Shown here piece after piece: positions 48,068-60,028 of a stretch of DNA of 64,000 bases. A program made the translations under genes and the position numbers. Source of the stretch: Arabidopsis thaliana (taxonomy: Eukaryota > Streptophyta > Magnoliopsida > Brassicales > Brassicaceae); assembly GCF_000001735.4 (NCBI RefSeq), contig NC_003075.7, positions 14,819,001 to 14,883,000 on the forward strand, read 5' to 3'. Below the pieces are notes generated by a model. That model was not told the DNA's origin. It was given only the letters and a program-made list of their open reading frames with translations, and did no database searches. The stretch's first letter is position 1. Each line of letters opens with the position of its first letter.

Positions 48068-49486
48068 ATGAAATTTTCTCGGGAAAATATGAAATGGGTT
48101 TTCCCAGAAATCAAAACAACTCAGAATTTCCTCTCTCCTTCATCACTTCCACAAGAACCACCGTTATCTCTCCGCTCCAGCGCAAACTTCGATCTAAACA
48201 GCAAAATCAGTCCAAGTATTCTCCTCATAATCATAATCCTCTCAATCATCTTCTTCATCTCCGGTCTCCTTCATCTCTTAGTCAGATTCCTCCTCACACC
48301 ATCGAGCAGAGACAGAGAAGATTACTTCGACAACGTCACTGCTCTTCAAGGCCAGCTTCAACAGCTTTTTCATCTCCATGATTCTGGAGTTGACCAATCC
48401 TTCATCGACACGTTACCTGTTTTCCATTACAAATCCATAATCGGTCTCAAGAACTATCCTTTTGATTGTGCAGTTTGTCTTTGTGAGTTCGAAACAGAGG
48501 ATAAGCTCAGGCTCTTACCTAAATGCAGCCACGCCTTTCACATGGATTGTATCGATACTTGGCTTCTATCTCACTCTACTTGTCCTTTGTGTAGATCCAG
48601 TCTCCTCTCTGATCTCTCTTCGCACCAAGATCCTCGTTCTTCTTTCCTCCTTGTGCTCGAGTCTGCGAGTGATCATAGCTCGAGAGAGATTGGAGGAGAT
48701 AGAGACAGTGCAGCTTGTGTGGCTGCAAATGATGATATTGATGTGTCTAGTGCTCATCTTGGTTTGGTCGGAAACAATGATCTTGGATCAACCAGGATAG
48801 ATTCGGGTCACGGAGATCAGTACCTGGATGGTGAATTGGGTGGTTCGGTTGGAAAGGTTGTTCCTTTTTCAGTTAAGCTAGGGAAGTTTAGGAATATAGA
48901 TATTGGTGAAGGAACTAGTAGCAACAACAACATTGGTAATAGTAGTAGTTTAGATGAGAGGAGGTGTTTCTCAATGGGATCATATGAGTATATAATGGAT
49001 GAAGAAACGACTCTTAAGGTTCATGTTTCAACCAAGAAACAATCAAGCAAGAACCGTGGCTTGCCCGGTCATAGGACAGCGATGTCCGAATGCGGGTTTG
49101 ATCCAACAGGGAGATTGAAATTCAGTGGGAGTGGATCGATGAGGATAGTGGAAGAAGCGGCCGAGAAGAATGTAGTGGAAAGAGAGAGCTTTTCGGTATC
49201 GAAAATATGGCTAAGGGGGAAGAAGGAGAAGCATAGTAAAGTTCAAGGAAAAGAGGATAGTTCATTGGTTTCTTCGTCTTCGGGAAGAGCATTCTCTTTC
49301 AGGTTATCGAACCAGCGGAACCATCCCGATGCGATGATCGAAAGTGGTTGCGAAGAAGATAATCAAAAGTGCGAAAACTCGGAGTCTTTGGAGACTAAAA
49401 CACCATCTTTTGCTAGGAGGACTATGCTTTGGCTTGCAGGGAGACAAAACAAGGTTGTTCATTCTTCTTCTTCAACTAATGTCTAG
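48068..49486 (+). CDS. ATL13: RING-H2 finger protein ATL13
   Basis: Probable transmembrane E3 ubiquitin ligase. Single exon, 472 residues, the length known for ATL13. One strong membrane segment at about 49-72 ([20 protein letters not shown]). GLK at 126-128 stands where ATLs have GLD. The RING-H2 finger has C134, C137, C153, H155, H158, C161, C172 and C175, with W165 before the last pair. The long C-terminal tail (about 295 residues) is Ser/Asp/Gly-rich, looks disordered and has no domain I know. A second Met at residue 8 is a possible alternative start. The neighbouring intergenic regions are long on both sides. Confidence 0.95.
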   Translation: MKFSRENMKWVFPEIKTTQNFLSPSSLPQEPPLSLRSSANFDLNSKISPSILLIIIILSIIFFISGLLHLLVRFLLTPSSRDREDYFDNVTALQGQLQQLFHLHDSGVDQSFIDTLPVFHYKSIIGLKNYPFDCAVCLCEFETEDKLRLLPKCSHAFHMDCIDTWLLSHSTCPLCRSSLLSDLSSHQDPRSSFLLVLESASDHSSREIGGDRDSAACVAANDDIDVSSAHLGLVGNNDLGSTRIDSGHGDQYLDGELGGSVGKVVPFSVKLGKFRNIDIGEGTSSNNNIGNSSSLDERRCFSMGSYEYIMDEETTLKVHVSTKKQSSKNRGLPGHRTAMSECGFDPTGRLKFSGSGSMRIVEEAAEKNVVERESFSVSKIWLRGKKEKHSKVQGKEDSSLVSSSSGRAFSFRLSNQRNHPDAMIESGCEEDNQKCENSESLETKTPSFARRTMLWLAGRQNKVVHSSSSTNV

Positions 49487-52308
49487 TTACTATAATTTTT
49501 CCATTTTCAAATTTAGTTTTCTGTTCAATTGTTTCTTTGTGTTAGTCCTCATAAGTGCAAAAAGATATATGAATCATTGTAGAAACGTGGTGTTGAGATA
49601 CATATATTTTTAGACATAGATTGAGAACATTTGGTGCGTCTTGTATTATTTTTGACAAATCTTTTTCAGTTCTTGAATATTAGACCCAACAATTAAATTG
49701 TCGATTGAAGCTTTCCATCTAACAAGAAAACGACTCAATTAAATATCATGAATAAGTAAGTTCAAGGAATAAAATTGTCAAAGATTCAAAACCGCATGAT
49801 TCTTGTTTGGTCATGTGAAAGCTAAAGATTGTTGAAGAAACCGTAAAAATGCTTAACCGGTGAGTAGTTATCGCAAATTTCTTCAGATAAATTAAAATCC
49901 TGAACTTGATGTTGTTAGGTTAAAGTTCAGACTAAAGTTGGCTATCAATACTACATATGTTTAGCGGAACTGTTAGTCATACAATTTGTTGTGTCTAATA
50001 TGAATTTTCTTTTTAACAATAAGATAATGAATCATATAATTTGCAGTTGAGATACAAACCATTATTCTATGAATCTTTGTTTATATGTTTTTTTTCCTTA
50101 ATTTCTGTTTTCTGGAGCATTAGATAAGAAGTAGGTGTGGTGGTAAGACAGTTGCATTGAATTGAGGCAATTCTTCTTACGACAAAAGAGTGACATCTTG
50201 ATTCTTGTGCGATATGTTGTATACATGTATGTATGTATTTAAATGTTGAATGGCTAAAGTTTTGCATTAATGGGTGAATTAATAACGGGCATGGAAGCAG
50301 TTGGATTACATGCCCACTAGTCACTTAGTCTTTATTGCGTGACAACTTACATGTAATTTTATAACGTTAATAACATTGGTTTATGTGCAAAGTTAATTCA
50401 TCCCAATTTTGCGACCAAAAGTTTATTCATCCCTATAGGAATAGGTCAAAAATCAAAGAAAATATACACTAAAAGATAATACGAAATTTTTACCACATAG
50501 GGTGTCTCTATCGGTTATAGTGGTATACAATTTTTTTGTGAAAGTGATTCTTGATTCTAGCTTGGACCATATGCTAGAATTATCGTATACTCAAAGCCGT
50601 TTATTTCTATGTATAAATGGTGCATTTGCATTATTGCATAAGAGTTTGGATTTTAAAATGAAAATAAACCTTTTTTGTAACACTCCTTTAATATGTATGA
50701 GAATATGACATGATTTCTTGTAAGCTATAACATTCAATTTCTGTTTGACTTTAAAATTCTTAGATAGTTCCCCAAATGATTTTTTTTGAAAAAGGGTTAA
50801 GTTCCACAAATAGTTTGAGACAACTTTCTCCTAAATCCTAATGTTTGACTAACCTTTAAAATTATAAGTCGCTTCTACTTAATAATTTCCTTGCTCCTCG
50901 ACAATTCTACAGCCAAAAATAAAGTCACATAAGTCAAACTCACAATTTCTCAAGAGTCAAGACATTAATAAGGGAAGACTACATGTCGTTTTAAGATAAA
51001 ATAAAGGGCAACGCCGTGTTGTCTCTCTTTCATTCACTTCTTGAGTTCTTTCCCTTTAGTTTGTGTGGACATTTGACTGGTTAACAAGAGTCCAACTGTT
51101 ATTAAACAAACCATTTACGAGTCCAATTAATAACAAACTGGGCTGGGCCTAACAGAACATAAACAAGTTTCTCAAAATGTGTAATATTATATTGGTATTT
51201 TTTTTTCGTTTTTTTCCTTCTAATAATCTCCAAAGAAAATGTTGGCAAGTTAGCTGTTACAGAAAAACCATTGGGGTTGTTGTCAATAGAACTTGCAGTT
51301 TAGACCACATACAGAAAAAATCGAAAATACCCCTTTGTTACATGATCTAACATATAAAGTACGTGGCAAATAAGATTTTTTTTTTAATAAGAATTTGTTC
51401 AAACAAAAATGAATGCAGATCTAACTGAGAAGTGAGAATCATTAATCATATGTACATAGATGCACATATAAATGGATAAATACCATCGGTGGGAGGCATA
51501 GCTTTCATGAGACAAAATAATATATCTTTGAACGGTGTTAATTAATTTAGCTAGGAAAAAAATGAACGTGAATATGTACGTTTTTTTTTTCCTCGTTGCC
51601 ATTAAGCGTCTTCTTCCTTAGCTGAATACTAAATGATGCTGATTGATGAAACATGGAGTATATACGAAAAAGACTGATTTTTACACGTGCTGTCTTATTG
51701 GTTGTTTTGTTCTAGTAGACTAGTACTATCCTTTCAAACCAAGTCTTTAACCCAAAAAAAAACATAAGCAAAGAGTCAAATATATATTGGACAACTCATA
51801 TGAGCTAATTAACATTGAAAATCTGAAAAAAAAAAACAGAAAAAAAACTCACATGAGCTAGTATATATCATTTGTTTTGGGTTGACATGTCAAATGAGCT
51901 ATCCAATACGAGTGAGTTGTAATAAAACTGAACCAGATATCTATAATATAAAATAACATTTGTCTATTTTTTTCTCTCAAATAAAAACATGCCAAGAAAA
52001 GCAATCGAAGCGTTAAAAATATCTTAAAATTCACTCACATTAACTAAATTAAATTCAAAAAAAATAAAAATTTGCCAAGAAATGTTCCAATAAAAACCAC
52101 CATCACGTAGCAGAAACTTTCTATAAGCATTGTATAAATTTCCTTATGTACAAAATGGCTTACTATAATATCTCTCCATCCTCGTATGACAATTGCATTG
52201 TCCGAATAACATACGGTTCTAATGACCAACAACAAGATCCGATCGACATCATGCTTTCGCAACTAATCTCCGCAGATAAAAAAATAAAACAAGATTTTTT
52301 TTTATCAT
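49487..52308. other. 2.8 kb convergent spacer, ATL13 and IBL1
   Basis: ATL13 3' untranslated region, AT-rich DNA, and IBL1 3' untranslated region. A weak tRNA-like stretch at about 50130-50215 is discussed under findings. Short frames are not coding. Confidence 0.55.
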
Positions 52309-52851
52309 TTATCTCTCAATTTCGGCCTCGGCAGCATCAACAATACTTCTCATAACATTTACTTGCGTTTGAAGCGACACAATGTAATCTAACGTTTCTT
52401 GAAGCAACAAGACGTCATTGCTCATCAACTCACCACCAGGTACAACGTTTCTTAATCCTTGAGTCCGTCTCTTGACGAGTCTCTTAGCTTTTGCTGCAGC
52501 CTCTTCGCTCGCTGATTTCGATTTCCTCCTCAAGATCTTCTTGCTTCGCCTCACGATCTTCCTATGACACACAGTCTTCTTAGGCAACTTCTTGTTGATT
52601 AACGTTTCCGCTTTGATGCCGGAAAGCATCTGACGTACGAGGAAATTGTCCTCGGTGGCGGTTTTCTCGATTAGGGCTCGGCTCCAACAAGTTGTTCCTT
52701 TTCTTAGAGACGCCATTGCAACGTCTGCAGAGAGCTTTATTGCTTTTTTTCTCTCGTGGACGCTCGTGTTGTCTATCGAAGGACGGAATATTTGAAGACC
52801 CATTTGCCATTTCTTTAGGAATTCTTCATTCATTGAGCTCGTAGGCTGCAT
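52309..52851 (-). CDS. IBL1: atypical bHLH protein IBL1 (IBH1-like 1)
   Basis: Nuclear helix-loop-helix protein that restrains cell elongation downstream of brassinosteroid signalling in the IBH1/IBL1-PRE-HBI1 network. Single exon, 180 residues. The helix-loop-helix is at about 118-165: helix 1 AAAKAKRLVKRRTQGLRNVV, short loop GGELMSND, helix 2 VLLLQETLDYIVSLQTQVNV. The residues before helix 1 are basic (KIVRRSKKILRRKSK) but lack the His-Glu-Arg set needed to contact an E-box, so it should not bind DNA alone. In-frame Mets at 1 and 7; the first is used. Upstream, 53143-53210 is CT-rich on the minus strand, typical of a leader. Confidence 0.92.
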   Translation of the reverse strand: MQPTSSMNEEFLKKWQMGLQIFRPSIDNTSVHERKKAIKLSADVAMASLRKGTTCWSRALIEKTATEDNFLVRQMLSGIKAETLINKKLPKKTVCHRKIVRRSKKILRRKSKSASEEAAAKAKRLVKRRTQGLRNVVPGGELMSNDVLLLQETLDYIVSLQTQVNVMRSIVDAAEAEIER

Positions 52852-53632
52852 CCTAAATCCTAATCAAGTAGAAATATACTCAATTATGAGTCATTTTTCA
52901 AGAAAAAGTAAGTTAATCCTAAGTAATAAACCATGATGTCTTTATACATCAAAGGGATACATGTATGTAATATACTAATATACATCAAATCATAACCAAA
53001 CTGGATTTTTTCCCCGTTTAGGGTTCCTTATTATAACCAGAAGAGACATGAACACATACCTTTTTAAGAATTTGTTTACTTCTAGTGTCGTCAAAGATTG
53101 CTAAGAACAAATCTGCGGTCACCTCACGAATTCGTGAATTCGACGAGAGAGAGGGAAAGAGACAGAGAGGTAAGGGAGAGAGAAAGGAGAAGGAAAGGGT
53201 CCATTTTAATTGTTTCAAAAGGAGAGGGAAAATGGTGGGGGCAATAGGAGATAGGAGAAGCACATGCATGCACATGCTACGAATGGCCCACGTACCCTTT
53301 TGTATTACCCTATAATTTAGGAAACTTTTGTCCATTATTATTTGTTTCCGCCGAAAATTTGTGATGATATATATACGTTTTGATGTTTTAAGTTTTGCAA
53401 TTATGAGGATTTTATGAAAAAAAAAACATTTTTTGTGTATCTTTCGTTTGTTTTCTGTCAACTGCGTAGCTTCATTTGGTTTTTTTTTTCACACTCCGTG
53501 AATCCGTGATATATAATGATCTCATCACTCGTATATATATGTATGTAATGTATGTTCACATATTTGATTTAACATGTAATTCTCTATCTGACAACCTTAT
53601 CAGTCAGCGCTGTCGCCAAGCAAATAAAGGCC

Positions 53633-53639
53633 TATATAA
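53633..53639 (+). promoter_or_regulatory. isolated TATA-like box without a known gene
   Basis: TATATAA in the context GGCCTATATAAGCACGC, preceded by a GC-richer CAGTCAGCGCTGTCGCC. It has the look of a plant core promoter on the plus strand but no open frame follows. Confidence 0.35.
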
Positions 53640-54250
53640 GCACGCTAAATAATCTAGATTATCTTTGAATTGGTGTCATTACTTAGTTAGAACATATATA
53701 ATAACTAAAAAAGTCCATCTCAGTTTTGAAATTTAAATGTTAAAGAACGTAAAGTATAGATTAAAAAGTTGTGGTTCTCCAATGTTGTAGATTGAGTCAT
53801 CAGTCTTCCATAAAAGTTTATAATCTATATATACTTACCGTGACCTGGATCACCTAAATCACCTAAGGTTATAAAAAGATAACAAATGATATAGAATGTA
53901 TAGCTGAGAATAATGGCTGGTTCTGACGATTGTGAGTGCGTAATTTGTTAATGTAATATGTTCAGTTATTATCGAGCAATATTCAGTTTGATTATTGTCG
54001 AACAATGAGTGAATCTATTAATCATATTTACCATTATACGTCAATAATTTACATACAAAAAACAGAATTTGAGAAATTTATGATGCATTGCATTGCACAG
54101 TGCACACCTTGGTTATACGGTGCATTATTTCATCTTCTTTTTGATGCTTCACAGTGATACATTCACAACTAGGTATCAAATATGAAAAGCATGGTCAACA
54201 CATTAACTGTGCCATAACTTTTTTTATACACATACAACAAATAACATCAA

Positions 54251-54368
54251 TATGGTGTTAGTGGTTAAAACGTGGCGATCCGCAAACTTTGGGAAAGCCT
54301 GGTTTTGAAAAAGAAAAAAAGAAACAATAATAATTGTTGATAAAAAGGAAAAAGAAACAATAATAATT
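54251..54368 (+). repeat. tRNA-like SINE remnant with duplicated tail
   Basis: TGGTGTTAGTGGTTAAAAC (from 54252) resembles the A box of Leu/Ser tRNAs, and CTGGTTTTGAAA (from 54299) resembles a decayed B box, about 47 bases later, as in a tRNA-derived head. It runs into an A-rich tail in which AAAGAAACAATAATAATT occurs twice (54318-54335 and 54351-54368). Confidence 0.4.
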
Positions 54369-54660
54369 CATTTATATTGGTCAATTTAATTCAGAAAACG
54401 AAAAAATGATATTGATAGATGTACATGAATATAAAAGTTGATGTTCGATAAATATATACAACTATCGAAAGAGAAATATTTTTGATATTAAAATTAGCTT
54501 TTTTTCTCCAACAAAATACATCGAACATGGATCTTCTGGTGCGGGGATTTGTTTTCCAATGGACCTCCGTAATTTACGGGAATCTCAACAATCATTCTCC
54601 GAACTCTACACGCCCACCATCTCATTGTCGTCACCATCAGTCAAATTTTCTTTGATTAAA

Positions 54661-54756
54661 ATGTTTTGTGCCCTTAATCACATTCTACGACGTCGTTAAT
54701 GTGGCAACACTCTTGCATGCACGCGTCCACCGAAGCGCATGTGCACACGTGGAGGG
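54661..54756. promoter_or_regulatory. GC-richer island with bZIP-type sites
   Basis: A perfect 10-base palindrome ACGACGTCGT (54687-54696, C-box core GACGTC) and a G-box CACGTG (54746-54751) flank a GCATGCACGCGTCC stretch. The island stands out in very AT-rich DNA, about 1.8 kb upstream of IBL1 and 3.3 kb upstream of UMAMIT34. Confidence 0.4.
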
Positions 54757-57700
54757 ACCCTTACCCATTGGTTCTTTTACTTTTACATTTTTTCACTCAC
54801 CAAAGAGTGATTTTCAACGGTGACTCTCACAGTCTCTCTGATTGACGGCTGTGATATGTTTTAAAATCATTTACTATCATATAAGAAATTCAGATTTACT
54901 GACAGGTCGATTGTCCTAACAGTTGATAAACTTCCAAAAATTGAGGATTTATAGTACAATCAAATTGTTTCTAGTGTCTTGAATCAAAGAACACCAAATG
55001 GTCTTGATCTACAGAGAGATATCTCGTACTTTTTGAATTTGCAAAAGATATGTGAGATGACATTGCAGAACAATACATTGATGTTACTGTTGAGTGTTGA
55101 CAGATGTAACTATAATATAAAAATAATGTTTGAGATCATTGGTGGCGTGGCTGATGGTTTCATCACTCATCATGGGGAATAAAACAGACGAGTTCACAAG
55201 ATGCAATAGTGAGAGTCCATTGATGCAAAACAGAATTATATGTAAAACAAATAGTTTTATCAAAGTGTATATAAAATGTAACATATGATTCATACGAAGA
55301 GTACTAATCTAAGTAGAATAGTTATAGGAAATGGTAACTCTAGCTTATCCTCAATATATGTTTCAATTAATCAAGTATAATATTATTTTACCGATCAACT
55401 ATTTTTTTCATTCAACTTTATCTGATATACTATTTACGAGCTCCATTCTTATCATAATCATATAACGCATGGTCTTAGATAAATGTATACTATAGTCTAT
55501 GTGTAGGCCATGTGAAATAATTTGAAGTTAAAAAGGTAGAAGAACCGACGGAATGGTGAGTGGATTAGCTTCAGTTTCATGGTATCTACTGCTATCTACG
55601 AGTCTACGACCGATACAGCCTAAAAGTCAATTAAAGTAACTGTTTTTATTTTAATTGGATAATGTTTAGGGTATAATCTAAAATCAATAAACATAATCTC
55701 CTTTTAATGATATGTTTGTCTCCTTAAATCAAGGGTAGATTAGTGTCTTCTTCCGTACTCTTCCAAGGACAAAAGTAAAAAACTTAATTCAGACTTTACT
55801 ACGAACCGATACTTTTTTAAGAATAAAATATGAAAATGCATAGTTGCGTACATAAGTCATCTATATGAAATTGTGAATTGAAACATATCATTATTTAAAA
55901 TGGTAACAACCCGAACAATCAATGTGAAACATGCTAAAACAAGATTCATTAGTGCATAACATGGAGAGAGAAAAATGAATTGTGATTAATAATTGTGCTA
56001 GTTGCTAATTAATTAGTGACGTTGGAGGAGTGGGTGTTTTCACATGGGAAGTTTCTTTCGTTAAGTTCATATAGCTAAGACATTTAATACTACAAGAGGG
56101 AGACTTTATTTTGGACTGTCATTATATATATGCTCTAATTAAGTTCCTTAATGGAGCTATTCATAGTTACTTTAGAGGAAGCAGATGTTTTGATAGGGTG
56201 CCAATTGTGAATAATCAAAGTTTTACCCATCATTGTTTTACTCATTACTTCTTCATATTTTCTGATGATTCAGCCAGATCTGTCCAAGGCATCCTCATTG
56301 TCCTCTTTGAATTCAAACACATGGCTGATTTTTCCCTTTTGGTTTTCTGCATTTGAAATCAGGAGCTAGAAAAGAAGACTCTAATTAACATCTCTCATAA
56401 TGTTGTTTAAGACTCCCTCTCTGCACCAAGAAATGATCAATGTGAAACGATGAAGTTCTAGCTAAATATCGTCTATTTTGACAAAGAGGAAGTGTGTTAA
56501 TTGAAAATTATACAATGATATTAGTGTCGTTGATAATTGTTTTCACCAAATTTAACAAAAAACGAAGGTTGAGAAATATATTAATTGAACGGCCATTTGG
56601 GGTGAAGCATTACGATTGCATTAGAGTGTTATTTTAGTTCATCTTCTAGATCTGTAGTAGCAGATATTCTTATTAGATCGATAATATTAAATAAATACCT
56701 GCACTACAACTAATATAAATTGATCAAACAAATATACAATTAATTTAAAACAAGAAATTAGTGCTAACTCATGGACTCACTTGTCTGTACTAAGACCAAG
56801 TGTGGAAAGAGCTGTCATGTTTAAGATTATCAGATTTCTTGTACTAAGATCCAAAATTTTGATTTTAACCTCGAACATTAACAAAAAGAAGCTGTAGTTA
56901 ATCAAATTTACATTAACAGAAAGAAGCTGTAGTTTTCTTGAATGGCGTAGACAGTTTCAAGTAGCCACATCTGATTTTGATTAACAAATTGTTAGTGGTA
57001 TTAAAACAAACTGATTGATTTAGCCACCATAGTTTATAAATGCTATATTTGTCGACAATAGCGATTGTAGTAGGTATATGAAATCAACCATATAACAAGT
57101 TTTTATAATGTTTCAAAAGTTTTCAATAGTATATATGTAGTAACGTAAGGCATAACGATTTTTTCTTTTCTAACCTTAAACTCAATAATTAAACTAAGCA
57201 TTTGTAATTTTATGGTTAACGATGCATATTTGATTTTTATTTTCTTATATATATATACGATCCATTTTGTTCATTTACTTTCAAGTTTCAAGCACTACCG
57301 CTTATGGCTTATGCTATCAAACGCTTGCAAACGTGTTTTGTGAACTTTATCATTACGTATGCACATTCGTTGCGTTACTGTGGTTAGATCATTATAGTGA
57401 GAGGTAATCTTTTGACAATTAGTTTTTTTTTATAATGGATCTATGAAATTGGAGAGCTAGCCGATATTGATACAAATCCTCATAGATTGATGTAGTTAGG
57501 TAAACTCGACTCTTGTCAAGATCCGGGCCACAAGTCATTATCCGTAGAGAGAGAAATGCCGTCTACTTCAAAATCCTAGTTCTTTTTCTCTTGCATTCTC
57601 TTTTCGTTTTGCCAATTCACTCTAACCACCGATTTCAGACATTCCCTCTAAAAACCCGTTTGTAAATTTATTGTTGTAACCTCGATACAATCGTTGGAGC

Positions 57701-58038
57701 GTAATTTGATTTTGAACATAATTTAACACAAATATAGTTTAGTCTTCCGTAAAGGATTTGTTCACTCCAACAACAAGAGATGATGATACGATGTGAGTAC
57801 ATCTAACTTCGACCAAAAACCAAATGAATATTTAAAACCACCATAAGACAAAGAAGTACGTATTCGCCAACCGAATAAAACATTATTCATTAAGCATATA
57901 TAATTAACTATTATCATGAGGATTAATAGTTATATAATTAACAAGATCGTCCTAACAGTATATACACTACTATACATAGCTTAAGATCTAAAGAGAACGC
58001 AAAGTAAGATTTACGAGGAGAAAGAAAGATAGAAGATC

Positions 58039-59914
58039 ATGGGGAAGATAGAGGAGTACAAGCCGGTAATGGCGATGACGATGATTCAACTATGTTATGC
58101 AGGAGTGACTCTCTTTGCAAGAGCTACTTTGGTTCATGGATTAAGCCCTCGGGTTTTTATCCTCTATAGGCAAGCCTTTGCCACCATTTTCATCTTCCCA
58201 TTTCTTTACTTATCCAGGTAATTAAACCCATTAACCCATCCCTATCTCCCAAATGGAAATGTGAATTTACAATTTGTTAAGAGTTTTATTTGCTTCAGAA
58301 TCACCTTTCTCCATATCCGAATATGCAATTTTTTTAAGTTTCATTGGTTTTCTTCTAATCCAAAAAGTGGAAATGAGTGAATTGGTTCACATCTCGTATA
58401 GTATATATTATTTATAAGTTTTTTTCTAACTTTCTATGTGACATACTAAAATAGTTAATTTTTGCTGGCCGATGGATTTTTTTTGTTGGGATTGTAGGAG
58501 AAAATCAAAGATAGCTATATCTTCTTTGGATCTAAAGAGCTTTTCTTTAATATTCTTGGTCTCGCTTATAGGGTAAGTGTATATTAAATTTAATTTCTTA
58601 AGAACTCCAATTAGATGAATCTTGGACCATTTTACTTATTCTCATTATTTGTTTGCAGCATTACAATCAATCAAAATCTATATCTTGAAGGTCTTTACTT
58701 AACTTCATCATCAATGGGAAGTGCAGTGGGTAACATCATCCCTGCAATCACCTTCCTCATCTCATTTCTCGCCGGGTATATGCATATACACATTTATATG
58801 GAAATTGTGAAAACAAGATTTATGTGCTACTTACTTACTAAATACTAATTTATTCTGATCTTTAGATACGAGAAACTGAATCTCCGAGATATAAGAGGCT
58901 TAGCAAAGATCGCAGGGACGATCCTATGTGTAGCAGGAGCGATCTCCATGACTCTTCTTCGTGGACCAAAGATTCTCAACTCAGAATCCGCTTTACCGAT
59001 CGCTAAATCGGTATTAGGACATCTTAAAGACCAGAACACGTGGTTGATTGGCTGTTTGTTCTTGTTTTCTAGCACTCTTTGTTGGTCCTTTTGGCTTATA
59101 CTTCAGGTAAACTTCATTAAATAAATCAAAAGTCTAAACTTTTTGTTGTTGTTATGTTTCTTGTCTTACAAGAAATGTGAGTTTTGTTTCAACAAAACCC
59201 TAGGTTCCAATCTCTGCCTACTATCCAGATAACCTCTCTTTATCAGCATGGATGTGTTTATTCGGAACAATACAATGTGCAGTCGTCACTTTCTTCCTTG
59301 AGAAAGACCCAAACGCTTGGATTCTCCATTCCTACTCCGAGTTTGCCACATGTCTCTATGCAGTACGCACATACAACATTCCTCTGTTTTTTTTGTCTTT
59401 CTTTGGATGTTGATTAATCCAAAAATTAACGTAAACACTAATGCATTTGTTAGGGAATTGGGGCGTCAGCACTTTCTTTTACGGTCCAAGCTTGGGCTAT
59501 TGCAAAGAGAGGTCCTGTGTTTTCTGCACTGTTTAATCCTCTTTGTACAGTCATTGTCACAATCTTGGCTGCTTTGTTCTTCCATGAAGAGATTTACACT
59601 GGAAGGTAACGAAATATATACTTGATAGAAAAACTTGAGATAAACTACAATCCATAAACTTAATCTTTTTGATCTATTGAAATAGTTTAATCGGAGGATT
59701 GGGCGTGATATTGGGACTTTACACTGTGCTCTGGGGTAAAGCAAAAGATGTCATGATGAATCAAGATCAGAGAGACAATGATCAGAAGTCAGAAGTGAAG
59801 ATTCATATAGAAGATTCTTCAAACACAACAATCTGTAATAAAGATCTGAAGAATCCTCTGTTGTCCAAACACAAATCAACAGAAGAAATCCAAACACATC
59901 AACAACTATACTAA
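58039..59914 (+). CDS. UMAMIT34: WAT1-related transporter UMAMIT34
   Basis: Membrane transporter of the plant drug/metabolite (EamA, nodulin MtN21-like) family; UMAMITs move amino acids or related solutes across the plasma or vacuolar membrane, but this member's substrate is not shown by sequence. Seven exons join in phase: 58039-58217, 58498-58572, 58659-58775, 58866-59106, 59204-59362, 59454-59605, 59686-59914, giving 383 residues. About ten membrane segments in two EamA repeats are expected; the first repeat starts VMAMTMIQLCYAGVTLFARA, the second contains ASALSFTVQAWAIAKRGPVF, and LYTVLWGKAKD closes the last segment. The C-terminal ~60 residues are polar and cytosolic. It is tail to tail with TET9, 114 bases between stop codons, so the mRNA ends probably overlap. 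Confidence 0.93.
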
Positions 59915-60028
59915 TTCAATATTCTTCCATTCTACTGTTTCTTAAATTTTGAAAGCTGTTTTGTTCTAATCATAAATGTAATATGATGTATTAATGAAAA
60001 ATCAAAGTCTAGCTTGAACCGGCGCAAA

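Larger units (their letters stand above)
52852..58038. other. 5.2 kb divergent spacer, IBL1 and UMAMIT34
   Basis: IBL1 leader and promoter on the left (CT-rich on the minus strand at 53143-53210; RY motif CATGCATG at 53263-53270), UMAMIT34 promoter on the right. In between are an isolated TATA box, a GC-richer island with bZIP-type sites and a tRNA-like SINE remnant, each listed separately. No coding sequence is supported. Confidence 0.6.

Noticed and set aside
48028-48381. 117-codon plus-strand frame overlapping the ATL13 start
   Set aside because: Out of frame with ATL13, rich in Ser, Pro and Gln from the CT-rich leader, no domain.
53256-53280. Apparent palindrome around CATGCATG upstream of IBL1
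   Set aside because: Only the inner eight bases are self-complementary; the outer CACATG/CACATG parts are direct, not inverted. It is at most an RY element.
53018-53461. 147-codon minus-strand open frame upstream of IBL1
   Set aside because: It covers the CT-rich leader/promoter of IBL1, has no domain, and its composition (Ser/Leu/Phe runs) follows from the pyrimidine-rich DNA.
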